Positions 37,140 to 46,233 of a stretch of DNA of 64,000 bases are shown in pieces (the first letter of the stretch is position 1; each line of letters begins with the position of its first letter). The notes beneath the pieces are model-generated. The model was given only the letters and a program-made list of their open reading frames with translations, did not search any database and was not told the origin of the DNA. Source of the DNA: Pseudomonas sp. (GTDB lineage: Bacteria; Pseudomonadota; Gammaproteobacteria; Pseudomonadales; Pseudomonadaceae); the NCBI RefSeq assembly GCF_028293835.1, contig NZ_JAQGNX010000086.1, positions 1-64,000 on the forward strand, written 5' to 3'. The translations under genes and the position numbers were made by a program.

Positions 37140-37340
37140 TTCGGATGCGCCTTACAACAAAAATATCTATCAACAGCATAGTCAGAGATGATTTCACGGG
37201 GGAGGTTTGTTTACGGATACTCAGCGACATCAAGCGAACATCCGGCTAAAGCCCGTTCGCCAGCATCATTTTTTACCGGATTGTGTCTCGAACTCTCATC
37301 GTCATTCCCTTTGAGCCACTTTAATGAGTGGCTTTTTTTT
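37140..37340 (+). ncRNA. Candidate small RNA ending at an orphan terminator
   Basis: A strong plus-strand terminator at 37312-37340 has no plus-strand gene upstream; the nearest gene to the left points away. A transcript of roughly 100-200 nt ending there would be an intergenic sRNA. The 5' end is a guess. A CGGATACTCAGCG stretch near 37215 might be part of the promoter or the 5' region. Confidence 0.4.
37312..37340 (+). terminator. Orphan rho-independent terminator
   Basis: Stem AGCCACT / AGTGGCT with a six-base loop, followed by eight T. On the minus strand there is no comparable T-run, so it works rightward only. Confidence 0.85.
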
Positions 37341-37440
37341 GTCTGGAATTCGTGAACCACGGGCGGTGCATGGAAGCCAAAACCGGCTGACGCGCTGTCA
37401 GCCGGACAAGGTTGAAACAAAATGTCAGTGATGCAAAAGG

Positions 37441-37779
37441 TTAATGAAGACCTTTGATGACCTGAGTGACACCCCAACCCTCGACCTCGCCGTCCAGCGG
37501 CGTGATCATTGTCTGGAAGTCCTGTTCGAAGTCACCGATACCGCCATACGTGGCGTACATCAATTTGCTTAATTGAAGGTGCCAGGCCCCGTCATCCCGG
37601 GCGCTGACCTGTGCGTTCAATGATTCTCCACGAAACTGCCCTGCAGCCTGCCGTGCCCGTTCCTCATCTGGAAAGACGGCATAAAACTCGATGGGATGGA
37701 TGCTGGCGAAATCGAACCCGCCCTCTTTCATGCGGCGCAGTACGTTACTGCTAATGTCCTCTTGATAGGCTGTGCTCAT
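37441..37779 (-). CDS. rraB: RraB-type ribonuclease E inhibitor family protein
   Basis: 112 residues, ferredoxin-like fold; visible pattern HPIEFYAVFPDEERARQAAG and the WHLQLSKLMYATYGGIGDFE stretch match the family. RraB binds RNase E and limits mRNA decay in E. coli; in Pseudomonas the role is inferred. AGGAGG lies 7 bases before the ATG. Monocistronic. Confidence 0.8.
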   Translation of the reverse strand: MSTAYQEDISSNVLRRMKEGGFDFASIHPIEFYAVFPDEERARQAAGQFRGESLNAQVSARDDGAWHLQLSKLMYATYGGIGDFEQDFQTMITPLDGEVEGWGVTQVIKGLH

Positions 37780-38027
37780 GAAACGTCCTCCTATGCAACG
37801 ATAGATAGAGTTTCAACTTTCCCGATACGACCCACTGAACAGGGGCCGCTTGCCGGCAGATAATCTGCCGCCAGGGAATCAAGCATGTAGCTGACAAGGC
37901 CAAGTCTATGCAGCCAGACCGGGCATCGACATGGAGAGGCCAGAGCAATGCTGCGCTGGCCTCAATTTCAGAGTAGTCCTATCGACTGCGTATGCCAATG
38001 GCAAAACTGTCATTGGCGTGTGAGTGT

Positions 38028-38264
38028 TCAGGATGCCTCGGTAACAGAGAGGATTTGCACACTGTGCATGGCTTTCAGAGACTTTACGGTCGGCTCGGGC
38101 GCCCGACCGTCGAGGTCGTTCAAATCGAGCTTGTCGGCTACGGGGTACAACACCTCACGCAGGTAATCGGCGGCATCTTCATTGCTCGGACGATGTTCGC
38201 GCTCGAACGCTAGACTCTGCTTCACACCGTCTTTATCGACATACGCAATAGTCCACTGTTTCAT
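38028..38264 (-). CDS. Small conserved protein of unknown function
   Basis: 78 residues from ATG 38264 (MKQWTIAYVDKDG), with GAGGAG upstream. Soluble, mixed alpha/beta (QWTIAYVDKDGVKQSL, then DAADYLREVLYPVADKLDL). No motif recognised. It lies 60 bp past the stop of the PEP-synthase-like gene but has its own ribosome-binding site and is probably the first core gene beyond the island. Confidence 0.65.
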   Translation of the reverse strand: MKQWTIAYVDKDGVKQSLAFEREHRPSNEDAADYLREVLYPVADKLDLNDLDGRAPEPTVKSLKAMHSVQILSVTEAS

Positions 38265-38323
38265 CGATGTCTCCTCAGCGGAGCCGAAAGGCGGCTCACT
38301 CCAATCTGGACCCCGAGCGTTCC

Positions 38324-41300
38324 TCATTCGTTCCGCCTGGGGATCGACCTGTAGGAGGCGGATTTACACTCGGTCAATCGTGAGAAGGCGGGACGTCTCT
38401 GCACAAGCGTCGACCAGGAATCCAACGTCGTCCAATCGATGCCTTTTTCCAGTTCAAATCGACAGACAGGCCCGCGTATTGATATCTGCGTCTGGATGGC
38501 CTGCTCAGCGTCGGCAGTATGTCCCCACGGAACCGCGTCCAAGTCCCGCAGTAGACCCGCCAATATGCCCTGATCAAGGTGATCGCCGAATCGAGCGACC
38601 AGGAAATGTTTAGCGCGACGAAATCGACTTCCGGTGCCAATCAGTTGTGCAGCCAAGGGGGATGCGCCCAAGCCCGACACTGCAATTTCGGGGGCATGCC
38701 GCACGATCATGCCCGGCATTCCCGATAGCGTTGACAATCCCGCCGCCACGACTTGCCGGAGGTCATCCGCCAGGTCCGAGCGTTTGAACAGGCAGGCGGC
38801 GATCAGATCATCCCCAACATTGAAGACGCCCCGCCCGGCGAGGCCCGAAAGCGCCTCTCTTGGCCACTTGGCTGCCAGGAAAAGGCAGGCCTGCCGGAGC
38901 GACTCATAGCGCCCTGACCACAGCCTATCGTCCTTGGGCCCCTCGTTCAGCCAGTGCACGTACCCGTCAATCAAGCCCCGACTATAATCGAACCCTCTGC
39001 GAAGACAACGCAATAGCAGACCACGAATGAGCCGGCTCTGCGCTATCGCGGCGATCGTCGACGACATCGGCATGGCGTGCAAGGCGACGTACTGCGACGC
39101 GTCCTCGATCACTGCCCGGTGCCGTACCAGCGTGGCGAGCATTGCCTTCCATTCCGGTCCGTCGAAACGCTCAGAGAAGCCATCGACGGCTTCGTTGGCG
39201 ACATACGAGAAATCGTAAGAGCCGTCGAATAGCCAACGCGTGGCGATCACAAAGTGCCTGAGATCCTCGTAATCCCAGGGGTCTGATTCTTGCGCGTTGA
39301 GGCGAATGAATAACGTCCAGGTACCCAGCACTTGCTCGCGCCGGATCGTCAGTGCAGGAAACATCCAAGTACGGAATCGATCCAGAAATACCTCAAACGC
39401 CAGGATTCGAGCAATTTCGCCCCCGGGGCAATCAGGCGGCTCCGTCCATTCTACTGACACCTGCTGCGGCGTGAACACGTAGCTCGCCTTGTGCGTTCCC
39501 ATAGGAATCTGGATCTCAAGCAACGCTCGTTCGAAACGCAGAACTTTTGTCGAGCGGCTGCTAAACGTTGAGCAGAAGTGTTCAAGCGCTTGTACGCGTC
39601 TTGGTAGCCGCAACGTATCAAGCCTCAGCCCCGCCAAGGAATATTGGTGAAGGAGATTGTGTAGAACGTGCGGATTTTCATACCGCTGCAGCGTCCCGCA
39701 GGAAACCACAATGGCATCAAACTCGAACCGCCAGTTGCGGTCCTGTATCTCGAACGACTCTGGGATCGCCTCATCAGTCCACTGACGCAACCAGACGTGA
39801 AAGCGCTGAAGCACTGTAGCATCGCGTTCAGACAGCGATCCCATGCTCAGAAATTTGATCCACCCTTGCATCACTCTGAGGTAGCGGTGGTAGCTGCTAG
39901 CGTCACCCTCCTCCACCGCGCGCCCTAGCAGCCCTTTCAACGATGCGTCGTATGTTTCAACTAGCGATCCTTTAATCTGCTCGGCCACGCTAGCCAGACC
40001 TGCCCCACTCAGCGCGACCCGGAGCGCCAGATAGGCATCGTTAAGCTGCTGAGGAGCCAGCGTCGTCGCGTCGCCACCCAATACAATGCCTCTAAACGAC
40101 GCTACTGATTGCCGGTATGCATCCACTGGATCAAGGACGGAGGGATTATTGAGAGCCTGCCGCATAAGCAGGACCGCACTTACGATCGGCAATTCCAATG
40201 AACGGATGGATACAATCGCCTCGACAAACAAGCCGCGTTCAAGATCGTGCGCCAATGCGTCGAGGTAGGAGACGGTGTCTTCCAGCATATAAACTGGCAG
40301 TCGCGCACATTCAGTCGTGACGAAGGCCACGCTTTCAAGAACCAACACGGCGTTGTCACGCCGAAGCGCCGTCAGTTGCACGGCGGCCGAATCGAGCAAG
40401 CGGCGCAAGGTTTGCGGCGGTACCCAAGACGTCGCCGCTTCACAGTCGAGCAGTGCCATGACGATTCGAAGGTCACCACTCGCGGCCAACGTGCGTGTCA
40501 CGGAAGACAGCGCCAAAAGCTTGGGTAGCTCGTGCTGCGGCTCGACCTGTGACACCTGAACGGCACGTTTGTAGTGCCTCGAGAATTCGCTGAGTGAGCA
40601 GCCTTCTTCAGCATACCCTGCATTCTGTGATCGCCAGACTGCCGCGAGCAGAGAGGGTGACTCCACTACGCCGTCGGCACGCTGCATCCACCTTGCCGGC
40701 ATTGGCTGTTCGGTGCATGCGAGCAGCCGGTCTTTAACTTCGCGCGCGATCGGCAGACGACGCAACTGGGAAAGGACCTCGACGCAGTCTTGCGCCAGCT
40801 CACCACCAGGTACCAGCACCTCATCGGCAAAGACAAGAGCGCAGTCGTCGGGCAACACCAACTCTCGGCGAATCTCACTCTGAACGGATCGCAGCATCGA
40901 CGAGTCGCCGAGAATACAGGTGGCGCGGTCAAATACAACGCTGTCTGCTCCGGCTGGCACGCGTCGAGTATCCATCCTGACGCAGGTGATTTTCTGCTGG
41001 CGGAACATGATACCCGCATGTTCCTCCGCACTGCCTTCGTCCACTATTACCACCGCGACGTCGGTCTGCTCCTGTGCGTTGAGCGCAAGATACTGGCGCC
41101 AAGCGCTCATGAGATTCGGTGCCACTAATGCGCGGCCCGAGGATTGCGCGCCCAGCAACACCAAGCCGGCTTCCACTGCACAGTAGCGCCCGAGCAACGC
41201 TTCGCGGCATACATCGGTCAGCACCCTCTGGTCGCGAAAGGCATCGTCCGCATATGCCGGCCGCACCTGAAGCAGATGCAGCCGTCGCACCGTCGTCGCA

Positions 41301-42070
41301 CGCAGATGGCGTCCGCGCCAAAGCCTCAGGTCTGAGCATGCTGGACGCAACACTAAGGAAGTCGCCAGGGAGCCGGTATTCTGAGCGCTGGCGAAGCCGA
41401 AGCCGATCGTATGCGCGACATTCATCAACTGGCGGTTTCTCGGCATGACGGTAGTGACGGACACGAAGCCAAGTGTCGTGTCGAGGCCCCATTCGCAATC
41501 AATAGCGGAGAAATCAAACGTCTGCATAAGCTCGTCGCATACCGCTTCCATGCGATTAAGAACTTCCGTTTCCAGATAGGGCGAATGATCGTAATCGACA
41601 TCATCGCAGACATCGATCTTCAGCAGCGGCTGCACAAAGCATGGGATGGCCCCGGCATGATCGTAATGCCCCGAAAGTGCAAGCTGGCGTCGTGCATGCT
41701 CAGTCGAACCACTCATGGCGACTGCGGCAATGCATTGCGTCAGCGCTTGTGGGTCGGAACAGATCAGGCTCTCATAGCCACCGGCATTGATGTTATCCGC
41801 CAGATCCTCGTTGCCTGCACTGCGCACGATCCAGGGCGCCGGACCACAGACATCTTCCACGCTTCGCGTCAGTTGAGGAAATGCCTTTTGCAAAGCGGCT
41901 GCGTAGATCGATAACGCGTCATCCATCTGTAAAATGCCGCCCGCCATTGTGGTGGGCAATGGGGCGATCGGAAAGACGGGCAGGACTAAATTACTTAACG
42001 ATTCGATCTTGCGAATATGCAGGAGCCGATCCACCTTGGGTCCATAAAACTGTTTTTTGTTTGTAGTCAT
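38324..42070 (-). CDS. PEP-synthase-like ATP-grasp/phosphohistidine protein with large unknown C-terminal region
   Basis: 1248 residues. Residues about 30-275 resemble the PEP/pyruvate dikinase ATP-binding domain: APWIVRSAGNEDLADNINAG near 78-97 and LLQVRP at 266-271, the usual end of that domain. Residues about 310-395 resemble the swivelling phosphohistidine domain: GRALVAP, then EEHAGIMFRQQKITCV with candidate His351. The remaining 850 residues are mainly helical, with no TIM barrel, and I cannot assign them. Rifampin phosphotransferases use ATP-binding and His domains to phosphorylate an antibiotic, so self-protection or a biosynthetic phosphorylation is conceivable. Weak ribosome-binding site. 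Last gene of the minus arm. Confidence 0.7.
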   Translation of the reverse strand: MTTNKKQFYGPKVDRLLHIRKIESLSNLVLPVFPIAPLPTTMAGGILQMDDALSIYAAALQKAFPQLTRSVEDVCGPAPWIVRSAGNEDLADNINAGGYESLICSDPQALTQCIAAVAMSGSTEHARRQLALSGHYDHAGAIPCFVQPLLKIDVCDDVDYDHSPYLETEVLNRMEAVCDELMQTFDFSAIDCEWGLDTTLGFVSVTTVMPRNRQLMNVAHTIGFGFASAQNTGSLATSLVLRPACSDLRLWRGRHLRATTVRRLHLLQVRPAYADDAFRDQRVLTDVCREALLGRYCAVEAGLVLLGAQSSGRALVAPNLMSAWRQYLALNAQEQTDVAVVIVDEGSAEEHAGIMFRQQKITCVRMDTRRVPAGADSVVFDRATCILGDSSMLRSVQSEIRRELVLPDDCALVFADEVLVPGGELAQDCVEVLSQLRRLPIAREVKDRLLACTEQPMPARWMQRADGVVESPSLLAAVWRSQNAGYAEEGCSLSEFSRHYKRAVQVSQVEPQHELPKLLALSSVTRTLAASGDLRIVMALLDCEAATSWVPPQTLRRLLDSAAVQLTALRRDNAVLVLESVAFVTTECARLPVYMLEDTVSYLDALAHDLERGLFVEAIVSIRSLELPIVSAVLLMRQALNNPSVLDPVDAYRQSVASFRGIVLGGDATTLAPQQLNDAYLALRVALSGAGLASVAEQIKGSLVETYDASLKGLLGRAVEEGDASSYHRYLRVMQGWIKFLSMGSLSERDATVLQRFHVWLRQWTDEAIPESFEIQDRNWRFEFDAIVVSCGTLQRYENPHVLHNLLHQYSLAGLRLDTLRLPRRVQALEHFCSTFSSRSTKVLRFERALLEIQIPMGTHKASYVFTPQQVSVEWTEPPDCPGGEIARILAFEVFLDRFRTWMFPALTIRREQVLGTWTLFIRLNAQESDPWDYEDLRHFVIATRWLFDGSYDFSYVANEAVDGFSERFDGPEWKAMLATLVRHRAVIEDASQYVALHAMPMSSTIAAIAQSRLIRGLLLRCLRRGFDYSRGLIDGYVHWLNEGPKDDRLWSGRYESLRQACLFLAAKWPREALSGLAGRGVFNVGDDLIAACLFKRSDLADDLRQVVAAGLSTLSGMPGMIVRHAPEIAVSGLGASPLAAQLIGTGSRFRRAKHFLVARFGDHLDQGILAGLLRDLDAVPWGHTADAEQAIQTQISIRGPVCRFELEKGIDWTTLDSWSTLVQRRPAFSRLTECKSASYRSIPRRNE

Positions 42071-42186
42071 GGCTTAGCACGCAAGGTTGGATAAACAGGA
42101 TGCTGCAGCATGGAGGCAGGCCAACACATGGATATCAACCTCGCCACTGTCGGTGCAGCCGCGCGCCCAATGGGCGCGTACTTTCA

Positions 42187-44013
42187 TCAGGGGCATTCTA
42201 AGAATCCACCACTTTGGTGAGCCCACAACTTGGCGTAAAGACCTCCTTGCGCGAGCAGCGTCGCATGGTCGCCTTGTTCGATAACACGCCCCTCATCAAG
42301 CACTATCAAACGGTCCATCGCGGCGATGGTAGACAGCCGGTGAGCGATCGCGATAACTGTCTTGCCTTCCATTAATCGGTAAAGGCTTAGCTGAATTAAG
42401 ACTTCTACTTCGGAATCAAGTGCACTGGTCGCTTCGTCAAGCAGAAGTATCGGTGCGTCCTTCAAAATCCCGCGCGCAATGGCAATACGCTGACGTTGGC
42501 CTCCCGAAAGTTTGACGCCGCGCTCGCCCACATGGGCCTCGTAACCGCAGCGTTTACTTGAATCACTAAGATGTTGGATAAAGGTGTGCGCCTCTGCGCA
42601 CCGGGCAGCTGCTTCGATCTGCGCTGGCGTTGCATCGGGTTTACCGTACGAAATGTTGTCGGCTACCGACCGGTTTAAAAGCGAGATGTCCTGCGTAACG
42701 ATGCCGATTTGGCTGCGCAACGAATCTTGCGTAGCGTGTGCAATATTCTGCCCGTCGATCAGGATGCGACCGCTTTTAAGATCGTGGAAGCGCAGCAATA
42801 GGTTAAATAGAGTCGACTTACCAGCCCCTGATCGGCCGATCAGGCCAATTTTTTCACCAGGTCTGATCGTGAGGTTCAGATCGTCGATCACACGTCGGCC
42901 GTCTTCGGCGTAGCGGAAGTTCACTTGCTCAAAGCATATCTCGCCACTCGTTGCCGCAAGCGTGACGGCGTCAGGTATATCGAGAACGGCAGGTGGACTA
43001 GTTAGCATCTTCATGCCGTCCCGCACTGTGCCGACGCTCTCAAACAGGCTGGAAATTTCCCACATTAGCCATTGCGACATACCCAGCAGTCGCAACGCCA
43101 TAGCGGTGCCAGCGGCAACGGCTCCGACTCCTACTGCACCTTGCGACCACAGCCACAACGCTGTACCCGTCATGCCAATAGTGAGCCCGATACTCAGGAG
43201 ATGATTGACAATCTCAAAGGCGCTCACCAGCCGCATTTCGCCATAGCCAGCGAGCATGAATTCGCGCATCGTTTCGCGAGCGAACCCTGCCTCGCGCTGC
43301 GTGTGCGAAAACAGTTTGACAGTGGCTATGTTGGTATAGGTATCTGTGAGGCGTCCCGTTAACAGTGCACGCGCTTCAGCCTGCTCTTTTCCTAACTTGC
43401 TGAGGCGAGGCACGAAATAGAACAACGCGGCGACATAGAGTACGAGCCAAATCAAGAAAGGCCATACCAGTTGGGCATCGAGCAAGCCAACCATGATGAT
43501 CATGGTCGTCAGGTATACGCTCATAGCGACTATGACATCGGCCAACACGAAAATGGTTTCGCGCACGGCAACCGAGGTTTGCATCACCTTGGCCGTGATA
43601 CGCCCCGCGAACTCATCCTGATAGAAGGCTATACTCTGTCCCAGCATCAGCTTGTGGAAATTCCACCGCAGCCGCATTGGCAAGTTGACCGCGAGTATCT
43701 GATGCTTTACTACGGTCTGCAGCGAGACTACTGCGATGCTGGCCACCATCACGGCGACAAGCCATAGCAATGTTTCGCTGCGCTCGGCCCACAAGCGCGA
43801 CGGCACTTGGATGCTGAGCCAGTCGACGATGCGTCCGAGCATGGCAATCAGCAGCGTATCAAACACCGCCATTATCATTGTAAGTGCCGCCATAGCGGCG
43901 ATCTTACCGCGTACGCCCTGCGAGCAAGCCCAAAGAAAGGCGAAGAATCCCCTAGGCGCTAGTGGCTCGGTGGCAGGGAACGGGTAGAGCAATTTCTCAA
44001 AGAAGCCGAGCAA
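42187..44013 (-). CDS. ABC exporter, fused membrane and ATPase domains
   Basis: 608 residues: six membrane helices (residues about 25-310), then an ATPase domain with Walker A GRSGAGKST (about 391-399), signature LSGGQRQRIAIARG (about 499) and Walker B ILLLDEATSALD (about 520). This half-size, MsbA-like architecture works as a homodimer. The start is TTG with GAGG 7 bases upstream; no in-frame ATG lies nearby. In the island it is the obvious candidate for product export and self-protection. Confidence 0.9.
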   Translation of the reverse strand: MLGFFEKLLYPFPATEPLAPRGFFAFLWACSQGVRGKIAAMAALTMIMAVFDTLLIAMLGRIVDWLSIQVPSRLWAERSETLLWLVAVMVASIAVVSLQTVVKHQILAVNLPMRLRWNFHKLMLGQSIAFYQDEFAGRITAKVMQTSVAVRETIFVLADVIVAMSVYLTTMIIMVGLLDAQLVWPFLIWLVLYVAALFYFVPRLSKLGKEQAEARALLTGRLTDTYTNIATVKLFSHTQREAGFARETMREFMLAGYGEMRLVSAFEIVNHLLSIGLTIGMTGTALWLWSQGAVGVGAVAAGTAMALRLLGMSQWLMWEISSLFESVGTVRDGMKMLTSPPAVLDIPDAVTLAATSGEICFEQVNFRYAEDGRRVIDDLNLTIRPGEKIGLIGRSGAGKSTLFNLLLRFHDLKSGRILIDGQNIAHATQDSLRSQIGIVTQDISLLNRSVADNISYGKPDATPAQIEAAARCAEAHTFIQHLSDSSKRCGYEAHVGERGVKLSGGQRQRIAIARGILKDAPILLLDEATSALDSEVEVLIQLSLYRLMEGKTVIAIAHRLSTIAAMDRLIVLDEGRVIEQGDHATLLAQGGLYAKLWAHQSGGFLECP

Positions 44014-44122
44014 AATAAAGCCTCACTGACAGTTTTCGACTGGCGCCAAACGCCCTACCGAATGAAGGGCGATGCCTTGACATACCAAAAATGTTCGATA
44101 AATGCGCCGCTTGCGCGTTCCC

Positions 44123-45397
44123 TCATGTACGACGGTCGTCGATCAACTTAGCTACCTTTTCGAAAGCGGCAGCCACATGTTGCATGGAGCTCGTATCGGA
44201 CAAAAGCATGCGGTGAGGCAGAGCGATACAGGAGTTTGAAAACTCTTGCGCTTTAGGCAATTGAAAACGGGATGGATCGACCGCATCGGTGAATGCCTTG
44301 CCCAACGCGAACCGGTTTCGGGAGAAGGGCTGGTAGAGAAGATTCTGGTTAAGCGCGCTGTACATTGTCTTGCAGGGCAACCCGATTTCTGCAGACAGCG
44401 CCGCAGCGAACCGCTCAGCGCCCTGCGTCTCGACAATCGACTGCGGCAATCGCACAACATAGGTGTAATACGCCCGCTCCGTAGTGCGGGGGGCAGTAGC
44501 CTGCGGCAGGAAACCAAGAGAAACCAGAAGGCTGTCCAACATGGCGGCATTACGACACCTACGCGCCTTTTGTTCGTCCAAAACCTCCAGTTGCGCCATC
44601 AGAATAGCGGCATGAAATTCCGAAAGACAGTGGTTGTTGCCCATGAGCTCCGCGCTCTCGACTAGCGCCATCTCGTCCATTCCAGGGGGTTGCGCGGAGA
44701 GCGTTCTACCGTCCGCGCGTAGATGCTCCAGGCGACGTGCGATGTCCGGATCGTCAGTAATAACCGCCCCACCCTCACCGCTCGTCAGCAGCTTGCTGTG
44801 CTGCATTGAAAAAGTTCCTGCTGCGCCGAAGCAACCCACATGCCGATCGGCGTAGCGGGCGCCATGCGCCTGAGCGCAATCTTCGATCAATGGAATGGAG
44901 TGCGCCCGGGCGATTGCTACTAGGCGATCCAAGTTGGCGACCGCCGATCCAAGATGCACCACAGTAATGGCTCTAGTACGTGACGTGATTGCGCGCTCAA
45001 CTGCCACTGGATCAAGACAACCGGTTTTTGAGTCCACGTCGGTCAGGACCGGGATAGCATTGATCCCGAGTACCGCAGACGCTGATGTGACCCAGCTCAC
45101 GCCCGGCACGATCACCTCGTCGTATGCCCCGACCTCGCAAGCTTCCAACGCCATACTCAAACTTGCGGTGCCCGTCGAGGACGGTACGCAGTACCCGGCG
45201 CCGGTATAGATGGCAAACTTCTGTCCGAAACGCTCTTCCCAAGACGGCTGCCCACGGTACTGTCCACTGACAGACCATCGATGGCTGCCCAGCACGCACT
45301 TGACATTGTGCTCGGTACTGTCCGTGCTCTGCGGCCAATTGGGCCAATTCCCGTCGTGGACCATCGCCCCACCGTAAATCGCTAGTTTTTCCAACAT
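44123..45397 (-). CDS. DegT/StrS aminotransferase, probable L-glutamine:2-deoxy-scyllo-inosose aminotransferase
   Basis: 424 residues, PLP-dependent. The PLP Lys is K202 in SMQHSKLLTSGEGGAVI, the pattern of cyclitol aminotransferases such as BtrS/NeoB and StsC; IEDCAQAHGA carries the cofactor-binding Asp. Characteristic N-terminal WPxW-type segment (GNWPNWPQS) is present. In the butirosin/neomycin pathways this enzyme aminates DOI and later amino-DOI, giving 2-deoxystreptamine. ATG 45397 has GGAGG five bases upstream. With the DOI synthase gene in the same arm the assignment is strong. Confidence 0.82.
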   Translation of the reverse strand: MLEKLAIYGGAMVHDGNWPNWPQSTDSTEHNVKCVLGSHRWSVSGQYRGQPSWEERFGQKFAIYTGAGYCVPSSTGTASLSMALEACEVGAYDEVIVPGVSWVTSASAVLGINAIPVLTDVDSKTGCLDPVAVERAITSRTRAITVVHLGSAVANLDRLVAIARAHSIPLIEDCAQAHGARYADRHVGCFGAAGTFSMQHSKLLTSGEGGAVITDDPDIARRLEHLRADGRTLSAQPPGMDEMALVESAELMGNNHCLSEFHAAILMAQLEVLDEQKARRCRNAAMLDSLLVSLGFLPQATAPRTTERAYYTYVVRLPQSIVETQGAERFAAALSAEIGLPCKTMYSALNQNLLYQPFSRNRFALGKAFTDAVDPSRFQLPKAQEFSNSCIALPHRMLLSDTSSMQHVAAAFEKVAKLIDDRRT

Positions 45398-45495
45398 TGA
45401 TGCCTCCGTCAATCGGGGTTAATTCGGTTTGTCCGAGACAACCACGGCATTGCGCCAGCGATTGTGTCTGGATCACCTTTTTCGCTAGAGTGAAT

Positions 45496-46233
45496 TCAGT
45501 TCACGCGACGCCAAAGGCGTTCCGCATATCCTGCGGTGCCGATGCCGATGCCGACACGGCCGGCATGTAGCAACATCGCAGCGATGGTGGATGCAGTGGT
45601 CTGCGAGCAGTAGGCCCACATGTCTTCGTATTTGCTTCCCAGCACAGCTTCGATGTCGGCCGTCATGGCCGGTGTTAAGCCTTGAGCGACAAGCTGTCTT
45701 TCAAGTTCGAAAAGCGGCAAGCTTGAGCTGTAGGGAACGTCTTCGTAATAAAGAACGTCGACGTGATGCAACCCATCTGCGGCAATACGTACGATCTGAT
45801 GATCGACGTGTTCGCCCAGCCCGCACGGAGCAAGCACGACCTGAGGCATCCCACGCGCCACGGCGTTATGGATCAAGGTCACTACGTCTTCGGTCCTGGG
45901 ATCATCGGTAGCGGCGATTCTTAGTTCCTTCGCTTTGTCATATCCCATCAAAAAGCTGTCCGGGCAAGGCAGGATGTCGTAGTCGATCCACCGTCGCGCG
46001 CAATACGCACGATCCTCTCGCTCCCGTTCTGCGGATATCGCATCTGCGGATTTTTCGCACGAAGCCTGCGGGAGTGCCCAACCACTGCGACCGAAGACTG
46101 TGATGAGTCGGAGATCCGATCGCATGGAAAGCCGCGCGACGATGCCGCCTATGGAATAGGCAACATCATCCGCGTGCGGTGATAGCAGCAGAATTCGCTT
46201 GCCCATCATGGAATCCAACGATGACGACATCAT
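45496..46233 (-). CDS. PIG-L family deacetylase (paromamine-type N-deacetylase candidate)
   Basis: 245 residues. LLLSPHADDVAYSIGGIVAR is the zinc-binding PHxDD motif of GlcNAc-PI/mycothiol-type deacetylases; LGEHVDHQIV supplies the third ligand. In butirosin and neomycin biosynthesis a PIG-L enzyme (BtrD/Neo16) removes the 2'-N-acetyl group after GlcNAc transfer to 2-deoxystreptamine. Start 46233 overlaps the preceding aminotransferase stop by 4 bp (ATGA), with AAGGA upstream. Confidence 0.82.
   Translation of the reverse strand: MMSSSLDSMMGKRILLLSPHADDVAYSIGGIVARLSMRSDLRLITVFGRSGWALPQASCEKSADAISAEREREDRAYCARRWIDYDILPCPDSFLMGYDKAKELRIAATDDPRTEDVVTLIHNAVARGMPQVVLAPCGLGEHVDHQIVRIAADGLHHVDVLYYEDVPYSSSLPLFELERQLVAQGLTPAMTADIEAVLGSKYEDMWAYCSQTTASTIAAMLLHAGRVGIGIGTAGYAERLWRRVN

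Noticed and set aside
37211-37477. 88-residue minus-strand ORF over the orphan terminator
   Set aside because: Overlaps the RraB 3' end, has no ribosome-binding site and contains the poly-A/T terminator tract as coding sequence.
38324-38640. Alternative small ORFs around the 3' end of the PEP-synthase-like gene
   Set aside because: They are shadow frames of the 1248-codon gene with no start signals.
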